Assembly: GCF_004354015.1 (NCBI RefSeq)
Contig: NZ_SMRU01000007.1
Coordinates: 62,001 to 126,000, forward strand
Reading direction: 5' to 3'
Length of the DNA stretch: 64,000 nt
From: Arthrobacter terricola
GTDB lineage: Bacteria > Actinomycetota > Actinomycetes > Actinomycetales > Micrococcaceae
The notes under the pieces are model-generated. The model was not told the DNA's origin and searched no databases. It worked only from the letters and a program-made list of their open reading frames with translations. This document shows positions 27,291 through 35,640 of this stretch, piece after piece. The translations under genes and the position numbers were made by a program. Every line of letters starts with the position of its first letter. The stretch's first letter is position 1.

Positions 27291-28225
27291 TCCCTGAGCT
27301 CCTTGCCGGTCAGGCTGAGGAAGACTTCGTCCAGGCTCGGCTCACGGCTCTGGATCTCCTGGAGGCTCGTCCAGCCGACCACCTCGGTCACCACCTTGCC
27401 TGTGACATCCGCACCGCCTTCCACTGTGACCTTCAAGGAACCGTCGGAGGCGATCGCGGAGACGACCCCGGGGAGCGCTGTGACTCTCCGGACGATGTCT
27501 TCACCGGGCGTAGGGTGCGTGCGCATTTCAAGCACCGTGTCGCCAAAACTGTGGCGGAGCCTGGACGGTGAATCGAGTGCCACGAGCCGGCCACGGTCGA
27601 TAATGGCCAGGCGGTCGCAGAGGGCATTCGCTTCCTCGAGGTAGTTGCTGGTGATCAGGACCGTGGTGCCGCGGGCCTTGAGTTCAAGGATCCGGTCCCA
27701 CAGATCGTGCCTGCTCTGAACGTCGACGCCGAGCGTTGGCTCGTCGAAGTACAGCAGTTCGGGTTCATGAAGCATCGCCCGGACGAGGGCCAGCCGTCGC
27801 TTCATGCCGCCGGAGAAGGTTGATACGCGACTCTTCCGGCGCTCCTGCAACTGGGCGAGCTCAAGCAGGGCAGTGATTTTCTGGTCCAGGCCTTTCCTGG
27901 GCACTTCGAAGAGATCGGCGTGGAACTTCAAGTTGGCCTCGGCAGTGAGTTCCTCGTAGAGCGCGTTTTCCTGGGGCACGGTTCCGAGCGAGCGCCGGAT
28001 CTTGCGGGGGTCCGTGAGCACGTCCGTGCCGAGGACCGTGATGGAACCCGAGGTGGGTCGGCTCAGTCCGCTGATCATGTCGATGGTGGTGGTCTTGCCG
28101 GAACCGTTTGGGCCGAGCAAACCGAAGATCTCCCCACGTTCCACGCTGAGGCTGAGGCCATCGACAGCGGTGAAGGAGCCGAACCGTTTGGTCAGGCCGG
28201 TAAGTTCGATGGCCGGTTCCGTCAT
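27287..28225 (-). CDS. ABC transporter ATP-binding protein
   Basis: A 312-residue DrrA/CcmA-like ATPase that should drive the two ABC-2 permeases encoded just downstream. Walker A is GLLGPNGSGKTTTI, the signature is STFSGGMKRRLALVRAML, and Walker B is LLYFDEPTLGVD. The C-terminal about 90 residues (ALPGVVSAIASDGSLKVTVEGG) form the accessory domain typical of drug-resistance ATPases. It is first in the operon; 188 bp separate it from the divergent antitoxin gene. Confidence 0.95.
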   Translation of the reverse strand: MTEPAIELTGLTKRFGSFTAVDGLSLSVERGEIFGLLGPNGSGKTTTIDMISGLSRPTSGSITVLGTDVLTDPRKIRRSLGTVPQENALYEELTAEANLKFHADLFEVPRKGLDQKITALLELAQLQERRKSRVSTFSGGMKRRLALVRAMLHEPELLYFDEPTLGVDVQSRHDLWDRILELKARGTTVLITSNYLEEANALCDRLAIIDRGRLVALDSPSRLRHSFGDTVLEMRTHPTPGEDIVRRVTALPGVVSAIASDGSLKVTVEGGADVTGKVVTEVVGWTSLQEIQSREPSLDEVFLSLTGKELRE

Positions 28226-28365
28226 GCCGCACCCCTGGCTTGTCCGTGCGGGGAAACTGTAGGCCCGCGGTGTTTCCCCGCGTACTGGCGGGTCACGGCT
28301 CCATGATGCGACTGCGGCGGCTAATGCACAAGGAGGGGAGGGACTAATCGGGCGCTAATTTGCAC

Positions 28366-28407
28366 AAAATGTACAATCTATACATTTTATGCGCTGCTGC
28401 ATAAAAT
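28366..28407. promoter_or_regulatory. overlapping operator palindromes before the phd/relE module
   Basis: AAAATGTA-N7-TACATTTT (28366-28388) and ATTTTATGC-N6-GCATAAAAT (28384-28407) overlap by five bases and end six bases before the antitoxin ATG. Both have perfect arms in an AT-rich patch. This matches the autoregulatory sites expected for a Phd/YefM-type antitoxin and its toxin complex. Confidence 0.7.
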
Positions 28408-28413
28408 CGATCC

Positions 28414-28677
28414 ATGAGTGAAATGACCCTGACTGCCGCGCGCACGCACCTGGCCGAGGCTGTCGATGCTGCGAGGATGCAACACGAACCTGTGTGGCTG
28501 ACCAAGCATGGGAAGCGCTTGGCGGCCGTGATCGATGCCGAAGACCTGGACCGCCTGCTGGAGGCGGCCGAAGATCTGGAAGACCTCCGTGCAGCCCAGG
28601 CCGCACGCGAGGAACGCGCTGCTGGAGCTGAGACAGTACCGTGGGATGAGGTCAAGGCCGATCTGGGCCTGCTGTGA
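28414..28677 (+). CDS. type II antitoxin, Phd/YefM family
   Basis: An 87-residue antitoxin starting MSEMTLTAARTHLAEAVDAAR. The N-terminal half matches the Phd/YefM DNA-binding fold (T-x-A-R-x-x-L, then EPVWLTKHGKRLAAVIDAEDLDRLLEA). The C-terminal Glu/Ala-rich helix would cover the toxin. It overlaps the toxin gene by four bases, and its upstream spacer carries two palindromes for autoregulation. Confidence 0.93.
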   Translation: MSEMTLTAARTHLAEAVDAARMQHEPVWLTKHGKRLAAVIDAEDLDRLLEAAEDLEDLRAAQAAREERAAGAETVPWDEVKADLGLL

Positions 28678-28937
28678 CTTACACCGTCCGGGTTGACCAG
28701 GCGGCCCTGCGGCAGCTGCGCAAGCTCGATCCGCAGGCCCGCCAACGTGTCGCCGCAGCCATTGAACTGCTGTCCGACAATCCACGGCCCCCTGGAGCGA
28801 AAAAGCTTGTCGGGGGCGATGGGGAATGGCGTGTGCGGACCGGTGATTACCGGATCATCTACGAAATCCGCGGCAACGTTCTCACCGTCCTCGTCGTCGC
28901 CGTCGGAAACCGCAGGGACATCTACAAGAACCGCTGA
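28674..28937 (+). CDS. type II toxin, RelE/ParE family
   Basis: An 87-residue RelE-like protein that would cleave mRNA in the ribosome A-site when free of its antitoxin. The fold markers are AALRQLRKLDPQARQRVAAAIELL, followed by LVGGDGEWRVRTGDYRIIYEI and a basic tail VGNRRDIYKNR. The Arg residues in EWRVRTGDYR and the tail Tyr are positioned like RelE catalytic residues. It is translated from a start overlapping the antitoxin stop. Confidence 0.93.
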   Translation: MTYTVRVDQAALRQLRKLDPQARQRVAAAIELLSDNPRPPGAKKLVGGDGEWRVRTGDYRIIYEIRGNVLTVLVVAVGNRRDIYKNR

Positions 28938-28952
28938 CACGGTCAGTTGCTC

Positions 28953-30110
28953 TTACCCCAACCCTTCCCCGATCTGCCTCCCGATCCGCCGCAACAATTC
29001 CGCGGACAGCGCCGGGTCCTTCGAGGAGTCGCGGTCCGTGTATTCGGACAGCGCGTAAACCCGCGAGAGCGACATTTCGGACCAGCGCTCGCGGGGGAGC
29101 AGCGAGCGGCCCGCGACGGCGACCACCGGGCGGGCGCCGGAACGGCGGGCGACGGCGGCCGGCAGCTTTCCGTCGAGGGTCTGCTCGTCAAGGCTTCCCT
29201 CGCCGGTGACAACAAGGCAACAGCCTTCCTGGCGGGAATCGAAGTCCAGCAAATCCAGGAAATAGTCCGCTCCCGATACCTGCATGGCGCCCAACAGCAT
29301 GCAGGAAAAGCCGATCCCGCCAGCGCTTCCGGCGCCGGAATGCTGGGCCAGGGCCGTCGCGTCACTAAACCCCGCGGAAGCCAGCGCAGAAACGAAATGC
29401 CGCAGCCCGGCGTCGAGCACTTTCACGTCCTCGGGAGAAGCCCCCTTTTGCGGACCGAATACCGCGGCGGCTCCCTGCAGACCGTGGAGCGGGTTGTGGA
29501 CGTCGCTCGCCAGGACGAGTTCGACGTCGGCGAGCCCGGGAACCGCCCGGCCTGACACCGAGTGGACCAAGCCCAGGTTCCGGCCGTCGCCCGCCAGTTC
29601 CCGCCCGGAAGCGTCTAGGAAACGGAAGCCGAGCGCGCTGAGCATGCCCATGCCGCCGTCGGTGCTCGAGCTGCCGCCAAGCGCCAGCACAATCCGCAAG
29701 GGTTTCAGCAACAACGTGAACAGGATGGCTTCGCCAAAACCACGGCTGGAGGCGCCAAACGCCTCCAAACGACCGGAAGGCAGCAGTGCGAGTCCGCAAG
29801 TGTTCGCGACCTCCACGACTGCCGTGACGCCGTCGAACGCTATGCCCGCCCGGACCGGCAACCCCGTGGGACCTGCGACGTTGCACTGGTAGCGGGTGAA
29901 GCCGGAGGCGACGGCGGCATCCACACTGCCGTCGCCTCCGTCCGCGAGTGGAAGGATCTCGCACCGGACCGTATCCTCCGCGTTGCCGGACGTCCCGGCG
30001 GCGGAGCGAAGCCCTGCGGCCAGCGCATCCGCAACCTCCGCGGCGGTCAGGCTCCCCTTGAACTTGTCGGGTGCGATGAGGACCGTCTTCGGGGCCGTTG
30101 CGTTGGTCAT
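28953..30110 (-). CDS. glycerate kinase (GarK type), second copy
   Basis: A 385-residue glycerate kinase with the same hallmarks as the copy at 14042: VLIAPDKFKGSLTAAEVADAL, ILPLADGGDGSVDA, LALGGSSSTDGGMGML, GEGSLDEQTLDGK. It is clearly diverged from that copy and belongs to a different cluster, ending two bases after the dctA stop on the same strand. With the dehydrogenase at 31629, whose family can turn tartrate into D-glycerate, it would complete tartrate use. It is convergent with the relE toxin gene. Confidence 0.93.
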   Translation of the reverse strand: MTNATAPKTVLIAPDKFKGSLTAAEVADALAAGLRSAAGTSGNAEDTVRCEILPLADGGDGSVDAAVASGFTRYQCNVAGPTGLPVRAGIAFDGVTAVVEVANTCGLALLPSGRLEAFGASSRGFGEAILFTLLLKPLRIVLALGGSSSTDGGMGMLSALGFRFLDASGRELAGDGRNLGLVHSVSGRAVPGLADVELVLASDVHNPLHGLQGAAAVFGPQKGASPEDVKVLDAGLRHFVSALASAGFSDATALAQHSGAGSAGGIGFSCMLLGAMQVSGADYFLDLLDFDSRQEGCCLVVTGEGSLDEQTLDGKLPAAVARRSGARPVVAVAGRSLLPRERWSEMSLSRVYALSEYTDRDSSKDPALSAELLRRIGRQIGEGLG

Positions 30111-30111
30111 G

Positions 30112-31542
30112 TCAGACGGGTTCCGAATAGGCGGGGCGGCGGCTCGCGGTCAAGGCGGGTTCGACGTCGGCGGGTCGCCCGGGAGCGTTGTCCTCCGGGG
30201 TGTCTGGGCGGGTGTCCGCCGCCTCCTCGCCCGGCAGGGTATCCACGATCTCCCCGGCGAAGACCCGGCGGACGCGGTCGACGTCGAGGGTCCGGTCCCA
30301 CCGCGCGATGAACAGCGTGGCCACAGCGTTACCGGTGAAGTTCACCAGCGCGCGGCACTCGGACATGAACTTGTCGATCCCGAAGATGAGCATGATCCCC
30401 GCAGCGGGAACGGTTCCGAGGGTGGTGAGGGTGGCCGTGAGTGCGATGAAACCGCCGCCCGCGACGCCCGCCGCGCCCTTCGACGTCAGAAGCATGACAG
30501 CAAGCAGTCCCAGCTGCTGGCCGATGGTCAGGTGCGTGTTGGTGGCCTGCGCGATGTACAAGGCGGCAAGGGACAAATAGATCGCCGCACCGTCGAGGTT
30601 GAAGCTGTAGCCGGTCGGCACCACGAGGCCCACAGTTTCCTTCTTGACCCCGGCGTGCTCAAGCTTGCGCATCAGGCCCGGCAACGCGGGTTCGGCGGTC
30701 GATGTCCCGAGGATGACCATGTACTCCTCTTTGAGGTGCCGGATCATCGTGAAGATATTCAGCTTCAGGAAGGCCATGACGGACCCAAGGACCACCACCA
30801 CGAACAGGATGGACGTCGCGTAGAACAGCGCAATCAAGCCGCCCATGCTGGTGAGCGAGGAAACGCCGTATTTGCCCACGGCGAAGGCCATTGCCCCGAA
30901 GGCGCCCAGCGGGGCCGCTTTCATGATGAAGCCGAGGATCTTGAACATCACCCCGGTGAGCCGCTGCACCCCGTCCAGGACAGGCGCGCCCACTGTGCCC
31001 AGGGCGTTCAACGCGATGCCGAAAACGACGGCGATGAAGATAATCTGCAGGATGTCGCCCTCGACGAAGGGCTGGATGACGCTGGTCGGAATGATGTCCG
31101 TGAGGAACTGCCACCATTGCTCGTGCGTTCCGGAGGCGATGAGCTTGGCGGCTGCGTCCGTCGTCTTGATGGTGCTGGCGTTGGCGTTGACGCCCTCGCC
31201 CAGACGGAAGATATTGATCGCAACCAAGCCGAAAACCAGGGCGCATATGGTCCCGACCTGGAAGTAGGTCAGGGCCTTGAGGCCCGTCATGCCCACCCTC
31301 TTCAAGTCCGCCACGCTGGCGATGCCTCCGACGATCGTGAGGAAGACGATCGGACCGATGAGCATCTTCATCGCGTTGACGAAGGTGGTTCCGATCGGCT
31401 CCATCGCGACCCCGGCGCCTGGGGCGAGCCAGCCCACGAGGACGCCGATCAGAATGGCTGTCAGTACCCAAAAATACAGTTGCCGGTACCAGCGCTTCTT
31501 GGGGGCCGGCGTCGCGTGACCGGCAAGTGGTGTGTGTCCCAT
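30112..31542 (-). CDS. dctA: C4-dicarboxylate/cation symporter (DctA, SLC1 family)
   Basis: A 476-residue sodium- or proton-coupled dicarboxylate carrier. The sequence has the SLC1 marks: LIGPIVFLTIVGGIASVADLKRVG, EYMVILGTSTAEPALPGLMRKLE (the STAEP hairpin), VVPTGYSFNLDGAAIYLSLAALYIAQATN and CRALVNFTGNAVATLFIARW. The open frame continues far upstream through the dehydrogenase region, but the ATG at 31542 gives the correct N-terminus. It lies between the dehydrogenase and the glycerate kinase, so tartrate or malate is the likely cargo. Confidence 0.95.
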   Translation of the reverse strand: MGHTPLAGHATPAPKKRWYRQLYFWVLTAILIGVLVGWLAPGAGVAMEPIGTTFVNAMKMLIGPIVFLTIVGGIASVADLKRVGMTGLKALTYFQVGTICALVFGLVAINIFRLGEGVNANASTIKTTDAAAKLIASGTHEQWWQFLTDIIPTSVIQPFVEGDILQIIFIAVVFGIALNALGTVGAPVLDGVQRLTGVMFKILGFIMKAAPLGAFGAMAFAVGKYGVSSLTSMGGLIALFYATSILFVVVVLGSVMAFLKLNIFTMIRHLKEEYMVILGTSTAEPALPGLMRKLEHAGVKKETVGLVVPTGYSFNLDGAAIYLSLAALYIAQATNTHLTIGQQLGLLAVMLLTSKGAAGVAGGGFIALTATLTTLGTVPAAGIMLIFGIDKFMSECRALVNFTGNAVATLFIARWDRTLDVDRVRRVFAGEIVDTLPGEEAADTRPDTPEDNAPGRPADVEPALTASRRPAYSEPV

Positions 31543-31628
31543 GATTCCTACCTCATTGTGGAATGTCTCTGGAGATGTGTTGGGGATTACGACCGCGGCC
31601 GGCTGGCCGCCGTCGTAATCTTCCGCGG

Positions 31629-32726
31629 TCAGACGGCGGCCAGGTTGCGGGTGAGTGCCGTGACGATCGCTTCGGTGACGTCGTTCGTGGTGGCTTCGCC
31701 GCCGACGTCGCGCGTCAGGTGGCCGGAACCTGTGGCCTGCTCGATGGCGGCTTCGACCAAGCGGGCTTCCTCGTGGAGGCCGAAGTGGTCGAGCATGAGG
31801 GCGGCGCTCGCGATGGCGCCGATCGGGTTGCTGACGCCCTTCCCTGCGATGTCCGGAGCGGAGCCGTGGACGGGCTCGAACATGCTGGGGAAGCGGCGCT
31901 CCGGGTTCAGGTTCGCGCTCGCCGCGAGGCCGAGGCTGCCGGCAAGGGCAGAACCGAGGTCGGAGAGGATGTCTGCGTTCAGGTTCGAGGCCACCACGAC
32001 GGACAGGTCCTCGGGCTTGAGGATGAACTTGGCGCTCATGGCATCCACCAAGACGCTCTCGGTCTGTACATCCGGGTAGTCGAGGGCGACGCGCTTGAAG
32101 GTTTCGTCCCAGAGGACCATGCCGTACTGCTGCGCGTTCGACTTGGTGACGGAGGAAACCTTCTTGACTGTGCGGGTCCGGGCAAGGTCGAATGCGAAAC
32201 GCATGATGCGCTCGCAGCCCTTCTCGGTGAAAAGCGCGGTCTGCAGGGCGACCTCGTTGCCCGGGCCGCGGCCGCTCAGGTTGCGGCCGCCGAGGCCCGC
32301 GTATTCGCCTTCGCTGTTTTCGCGGACCACGATCCAGTCGAGTTCCGTGTTGTCCGCCTTGCGCAACGGCGACTCGACGCCGGGGAGGAACTTGACCGGG
32401 CGGATATTGGCCCATTGGTCGAAATTCTGGGTGATGTTGAGGCGCAGCCCCCACAGGCTGATGTGGTCGGGGACGTTTTCCCATCCGACGGCCCCGAAGT
32501 AGATCGCGTCGAAGTCCTTGAGGGCTTCGAGGCCGTTTGGATCCATCATGAGGCCGGTCTTGGCGTAGTACTCCGAACCCCAGGGGAACTCGGTCCAATC
32601 GAAAGCGAACTTGCCGTTGGAGTTTTCCGCGAGGGCGTCCAGGACACGGCGACCGGCGGCGACGACTTCCTTGCCTACTCCATCTGCGGGAATGGATGCG
32701 ATGCTGAATTTTTGGGTGGCGCTCAT
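31629..32726 (-). CDS. ttuC: tartrate dehydrogenase / D-malate dehydrogenase (isocitrate-type decarboxylating)
   Basis: A 365-residue beta-decarboxylating dehydrogenase with Mn/NAD chemistry on tartrate or D-malate. The substrate loop is NIRPVKFLPGVESPLR; catalytic segments are VVRENSEGEYAG, the Lys region VSSVTKSNAQQYGMVLW, and VDAMSAKFILKPEDLSVVVASNLNADILSDL. SMFEPVHGSAPDIAGKGVSNP is the family signature. Tartrate dehydrogenases can decarboxylate tartrate to D-glycerate, fitting the downstream glycerate kinase. It could also be an isopropylmalate dehydrogenase relative, but the missing leucine context argues against that. Confidence 0.9.
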   Translation of the reverse strand: MSATQKFSIASIPADGVGKEVVAAGRRVLDALAENSNGKFAFDWTEFPWGSEYYAKTGLMMDPNGLEALKDFDAIYFGAVGWENVPDHISLWGLRLNITQNFDQWANIRPVKFLPGVESPLRKADNTELDWIVVRENSEGEYAGLGGRNLSGRGPGNEVALQTALFTEKGCERIMRFAFDLARTRTVKKVSSVTKSNAQQYGMVLWDETFKRVALDYPDVQTESVLVDAMSAKFILKPEDLSVVVASNLNADILSDLGSALAGSLGLAASANLNPERRFPSMFEPVHGSAPDIAGKGVSNPIGAIASAALMLDHFGLHEEARLVEAAIEQATGSGHLTRDVGGEATTNDVTEAIVTALTRNLAAV

Positions 32727-32828
32727 GCCTACCTCCTCGTTGAGTTTGTTAGCAGAGTCACACTGCCTTCCTCTTCAAGTAGACGGGCAGCCGCTAGGCG
32801 GCGTCTAAGACTTAGTTTCGATACGCCT

Positions 32829-32845
32829 GATAGGTGTGGCCTATC
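32829..32845. promoter_or_regulatory. LysR-type operator candidate, GATAGG-N5-CCTATC
   Basis: GATAGGTGTGGCCTATC is a perfect 6-bp inverted repeat at the very end of the lysR gene, about 100 bp upstream of the tartrate dehydrogenase start. Its 17-bp size suits a LysR-family site. Confidence 0.5.
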
Positions 32846-33740
32846 AATCTGTTGTTTGCCGGTGCTCTCCGGCGACTTCGAGGAAGGCGCGGGCCGCCGG
32901 GGTGAGGTTATCCTTGCGGCTCAGAACCGCGACGTCCAGGTGGCTCACCGGTTCGATCAGTACCGTGCGGAGTCCGGCTTTGTGCGCCGTAGGAGCCCAC
33001 GACGACGGCATCACCGCGTGCCCGACGCCCGCCAGGACCAGGGGCAGGATGGAGGTCCGGTGGGCGACTTCGACCACGATCTCCACCTTGATGCCGCGCG
33101 CCAACGCGTCGTCGACGAGCCATCGCATGAGGGAACCGCGCTGGCTCGCGATGATTCGATGGCCGCCCAGGTCTTCCCTGTGGATGGCGCTTTTCCCGGG
33201 GTCGAAGGTGTCTGTGCGGGGATTGACGATGAGGATGAGCGGTTGTTGCTCTAATTCGAGGACTTGGACTCCGGGGACCCGGATGGGAGTGGGCGAGCCT
33301 GCCAGTCCGATTTCGGTGCTGCCGCTTCGGACGGACTCGATGACTTCCTCCGGTGTGAAGGCGGCGCTGACGTTGAGCCTTACTGAAGGGTGGAGCGTGG
33401 TGAACGCCGCGATCATGGACGTGAGGGGCTCGATGCCAGGCGAAGGCATCGTGATGATGTCGAGCCGGCCGCTGCGGACACCACGAAGGGATTGAACCGC
33501 CGACTGCGCGGCGTCGAGGTCGCGCATCACGAGCCTCGCCGGACCTACCAGCTCCTTGCCGGCCTCGCTGAGAACCGCCTTTCGTCCGATCCGGTGGAAA
33601 AGCGGAACCCCGAGTTCCTTCTCCAGGCTGGCGATCGTTTGCGACAGCGATGGCTGGGCGATGAGCAGGTGTTCCGCGGCGCGGTTGAATCCGTCGTGGT
33701 CGACGACGGCCAGGAAGTACTTCAATTTGCGCGTGTCCAC
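32844..33740 (-). CDS. LysR-family transcriptional regulator
   Basis: A 298-residue regulator with N-terminal winged helix (LKYFLAVVDHDGFNRAAEHL, LIAQPSLSQTIASLEKELG, LFHRIGRKAVLSEAGKEL) and a C-terminal effector-binding domain (RSGRLDIITMPSPG onward). It is upstream of and codirectional with the dehydrogenase-dctA-glycerate kinase genes and very likely controls them, with a dicarboxylate such as tartrate as inducer (inference). The 17-bp palindrome at its 3' end may be its binding site. Confidence 0.93.
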   Translation of the reverse strand: MDTRKLKYFLAVVDHDGFNRAAEHLLIAQPSLSQTIASLEKELGVPLFHRIGRKAVLSEAGKELVGPARLVMRDLDAAQSAVQSLRGVRSGRLDIITMPSPGIEPLTSMIAAFTTLHPSVRLNVSAAFTPEEVIESVRSGSTEIGLAGSPTPIRVPGVQVLELEQQPLILIVNPRTDTFDPGKSAIHREDLGGHRIIASQRGSLMRWLVDDALARGIKVEIVVEVAHRTSILPLVLAGVGHAVMPSSWAPTAHKAGLRTVLIEPVSHLDVAVLSRKDNLTPAARAFLEVAGEHRQTTD

Positions 33741-33812
33741 GGTCGATAGCCTATGCCGATCGCAAGGCGTGTGTTTGTCCGGAGTTCACTCTGCCCGGGA
33801 TACAATCCGATC

Positions 33813-35012
33813 ATGCGTCTGGCGATCGTCGGGGCCGTCTTGCTGGTGGCCGGAATCGCAGCGGTTGCCGTGGGGGCCTTGCCCGTCGGGGATTTGGTGG
33901 CGCTCATTGACCGGACGGCTCCGATCCTGGCCTTCGTCGTCGCGATGACAGTGGTGACGGAACTCGCCAGCGAGGCCGGGGTCTTTCTGTGGATCGCGCG
34001 GCGGCTCCGGCATTGGGGCCGCGGATACAGCCTCGTTTTGTGGTTGCTCGTGGCCGTGTCCGCGGCTCTCTGCACCATCTTCCTGTCCTTGGATACGACG
34101 GCGGTGCTGCTGACGCCCGTGGTGGTCAGCGTGACCCGCCAAGCAGGGCTGCCGGTGTTGCCCTTCGCTTTGACCACCGTGTGGCTGGCCAACACGGCAA
34201 GCCTGCTGCTGCCCATTTCCAACCTGAGCAACCTCTTGGCCCAGCACAGCCTTGGTAGCGTTAGCCCGGCCGGTTTCGCCGCCCTCATGTGGGCCCCGTC
34301 TTTAGCGGCAGCCCTCGTGCCGCTGGTTTTCATCTGCATCGTCTTCCGCCGTGATCTCCGCAAGCGGTATCCACGGATCCCTGTGAACCGGATCAGGTCC
34401 GATCGGCACGCCGTGGGGGAGCGGAGCCGTGGTTTGGGTGACCGGATGCTGCTCGTGATTGCCGCGGCCGTGTTGGCCCTCCTGCTGCCGGCGCTGGTTT
34501 CCGGGGTGGTGGTGTGGATCCCCGCTGCGGGGGCCGCCGTTGTTCTCCTTGCGGCATTCGCCGTCAGGCGACCGCGGGTACTCAAAGTCTCGCTTGTTCC
34601 CTGGTCCTTGCTGCTGTTTGCCGCCGGGCTGTTCGTGGTGATGGAAACGGCGCGCCACTTGGGCGCTCCGCTGCTGTTTGCCGCGCTGGCAGGGGAGGGC
34701 GACGGCACGGGGGACCTGGTCCGGTTGGCGGCATCGGGCGGTTTGACGTCGAACGTGCTGAACAACCTGCCCGCATATTTGCTGGCCGAACCTGTCGCCG
34801 GAACCCCGGAGCGGCTCGCGGCGCTGTTGATCGGCGTCAATGCGGGGCCGTTGATTACCCCGTGGGCATCCCTGGCTACCTTGCTTTGGCATGACCGGCT
34901 CGCCCGGATGAACGTCATGATTACATGGAAGGGCTACGCGGTCTTCGGGCTGATCGTGGCGCCGTTGACGGTACTGCTCGCCGCTTTGGCGCTGGCGGCA
35001 ACCGGATGGTGA
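33813..35012 (+). CDS. SLC13/ArsB-like anion permease
   Basis: A 399-residue integral membrane protein with about 10-11 hydrophobic segments. Two similar halves carry polar membrane motifs: VWLANTASLLLPISNLSNLLA in the first and LTSNVLNNLPAYLLAEPV with NAGPLITPWASLATLL in the second. These N-x-x-S/T-L-L/P-hairpin pairs mark the arsenite/anion permease (ArsB/NhaD/SLC13) superfamily. No arsR or arsC neighbours exist, so an arsenic role is not implied. It is divergent from lysR, and its own ATG is at 33813, 20 codons into a longer open frame. Confidence 0.82.
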   Translation: MRLAIVGAVLLVAGIAAVAVGALPVGDLVALIDRTAPILAFVVAMTVVTELASEAGVFLWIARRLRHWGRGYSLVLWLLVAVSAALCTIFLSLDTTAVLLTPVVVSVTRQAGLPVLPFALTTVWLANTASLLLPISNLSNLLAQHSLGSVSPAGFAALMWAPSLAAALVPLVFICIVFRRDLRKRYPRIPVNRIRSDRHAVGERSRGLGDRMLLVIAAAVLALLLPALVSGVVVWIPAAGAAVVLLAAFAVRRPRVLKVSLVPWSLLLFAAGLFVVMETARHLGAPLLFAALAGEGDGTGDLVRLAASGGLTSNVLNNLPAYLLAEPVAGTPERLAALLIGVNAGPLITPWASLATLLWHDRLARMNVMITWKGYAVFGLIVAPLTVLLAALALAATGW

Positions 35013-35037
35013 ATCCTGGCTGGAGGAGGGTATTGGC

Positions 35038-35586
35038 ATGCTGAGCCTGCAGGACATTGACGGCATTGTCCTCAACGGTGGCATCGTGGTTGATGCCAAT
35101 GGCGAGAAGATCGGGTCCGTTGAACAAATCTTCACCAGCGGCGACTCCGGAGATCCCGTGTTCGTCACCGTGCGGACAGGATTTTTCGGCATGTCCGAGT
35201 CGTTCGTCCCGCTCGCCGACGCCGTCCTCGACGAATCAACCATCAGGGTGGCGTTCGGCAAGGAAACAGTGAAAAACGGTCCTCGGATCGACAGCGACCG
35301 CGGCGTGATCACCTCCGACCAAGAGCAGGAGCTTTACAGGTATTTCGGCATCGCGGCCGACGACTCGACTCAAGCTGACAGCTACGCCAAGGGAGGTTCG
35401 GCTGGCGCGGAACCGCCTACAGGCCCGCCGCCACCACCGCCTCCGCACCTCCTGCGGCATATTCCCGGACCGCCCCCGCCGGGGCACGGCCCTCCGCCGC
35501 CCGCCCCGGGGCACCGGCCGCCAGAACCACCACCAGGCCGCCGGCCGCCAGAACCACCACCGGAGACGGAACGACGACGGCGGTAG
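35038..35586 (+). CDS. PRC-barrel protein with proline-rich tail
   Basis: A 182-residue protein. Residues about 5-75 form a PRC-barrel-like beta domain (IDGIVLNGGIVVDANGEKIGSVEQI, FVTVRTGFFGMSESFVPLADAVL), a fold often seen in stress- or membrane-associated proteins. Residues about 125-182 are Pro/Arg/Gly-rich with repeated PP(E/P)PPP blocks and end in ERRRR. It follows the SLC13-like gene by 25 bp with GGAGG upstream, so it may be cotranscribed. The tail gene sequence is highly repetitive. Confidence 0.75.
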   Translation: MLSLQDIDGIVLNGGIVVDANGEKIGSVEQIFTSGDSGDPVFVTVRTGFFGMSESFVPLADAVLDESTIRVAFGKETVKNGPRIDSDRGVITSDQEQELYRYFGIAADDSTQADSYAKGGSAGAEPPTGPPPPPPPHLLRHIPGPPPPGHGPPPPAPGHRPPEPPPGRRPPEPPPETERRRR

Positions 35587-35640
35587 CTCGCCGTCGTCGT
35601 CGAACCGTTCAGTCCCGAACCGCCTGGGAGTCGATACCGG

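Noticed and set aside
33813..35012. Arsenite efflux pump ArsB
   Set aside because: Superfamily motifs fit, but there is no arsR/arsC neighbour and the related SLC13 anion carriers fit equally well.
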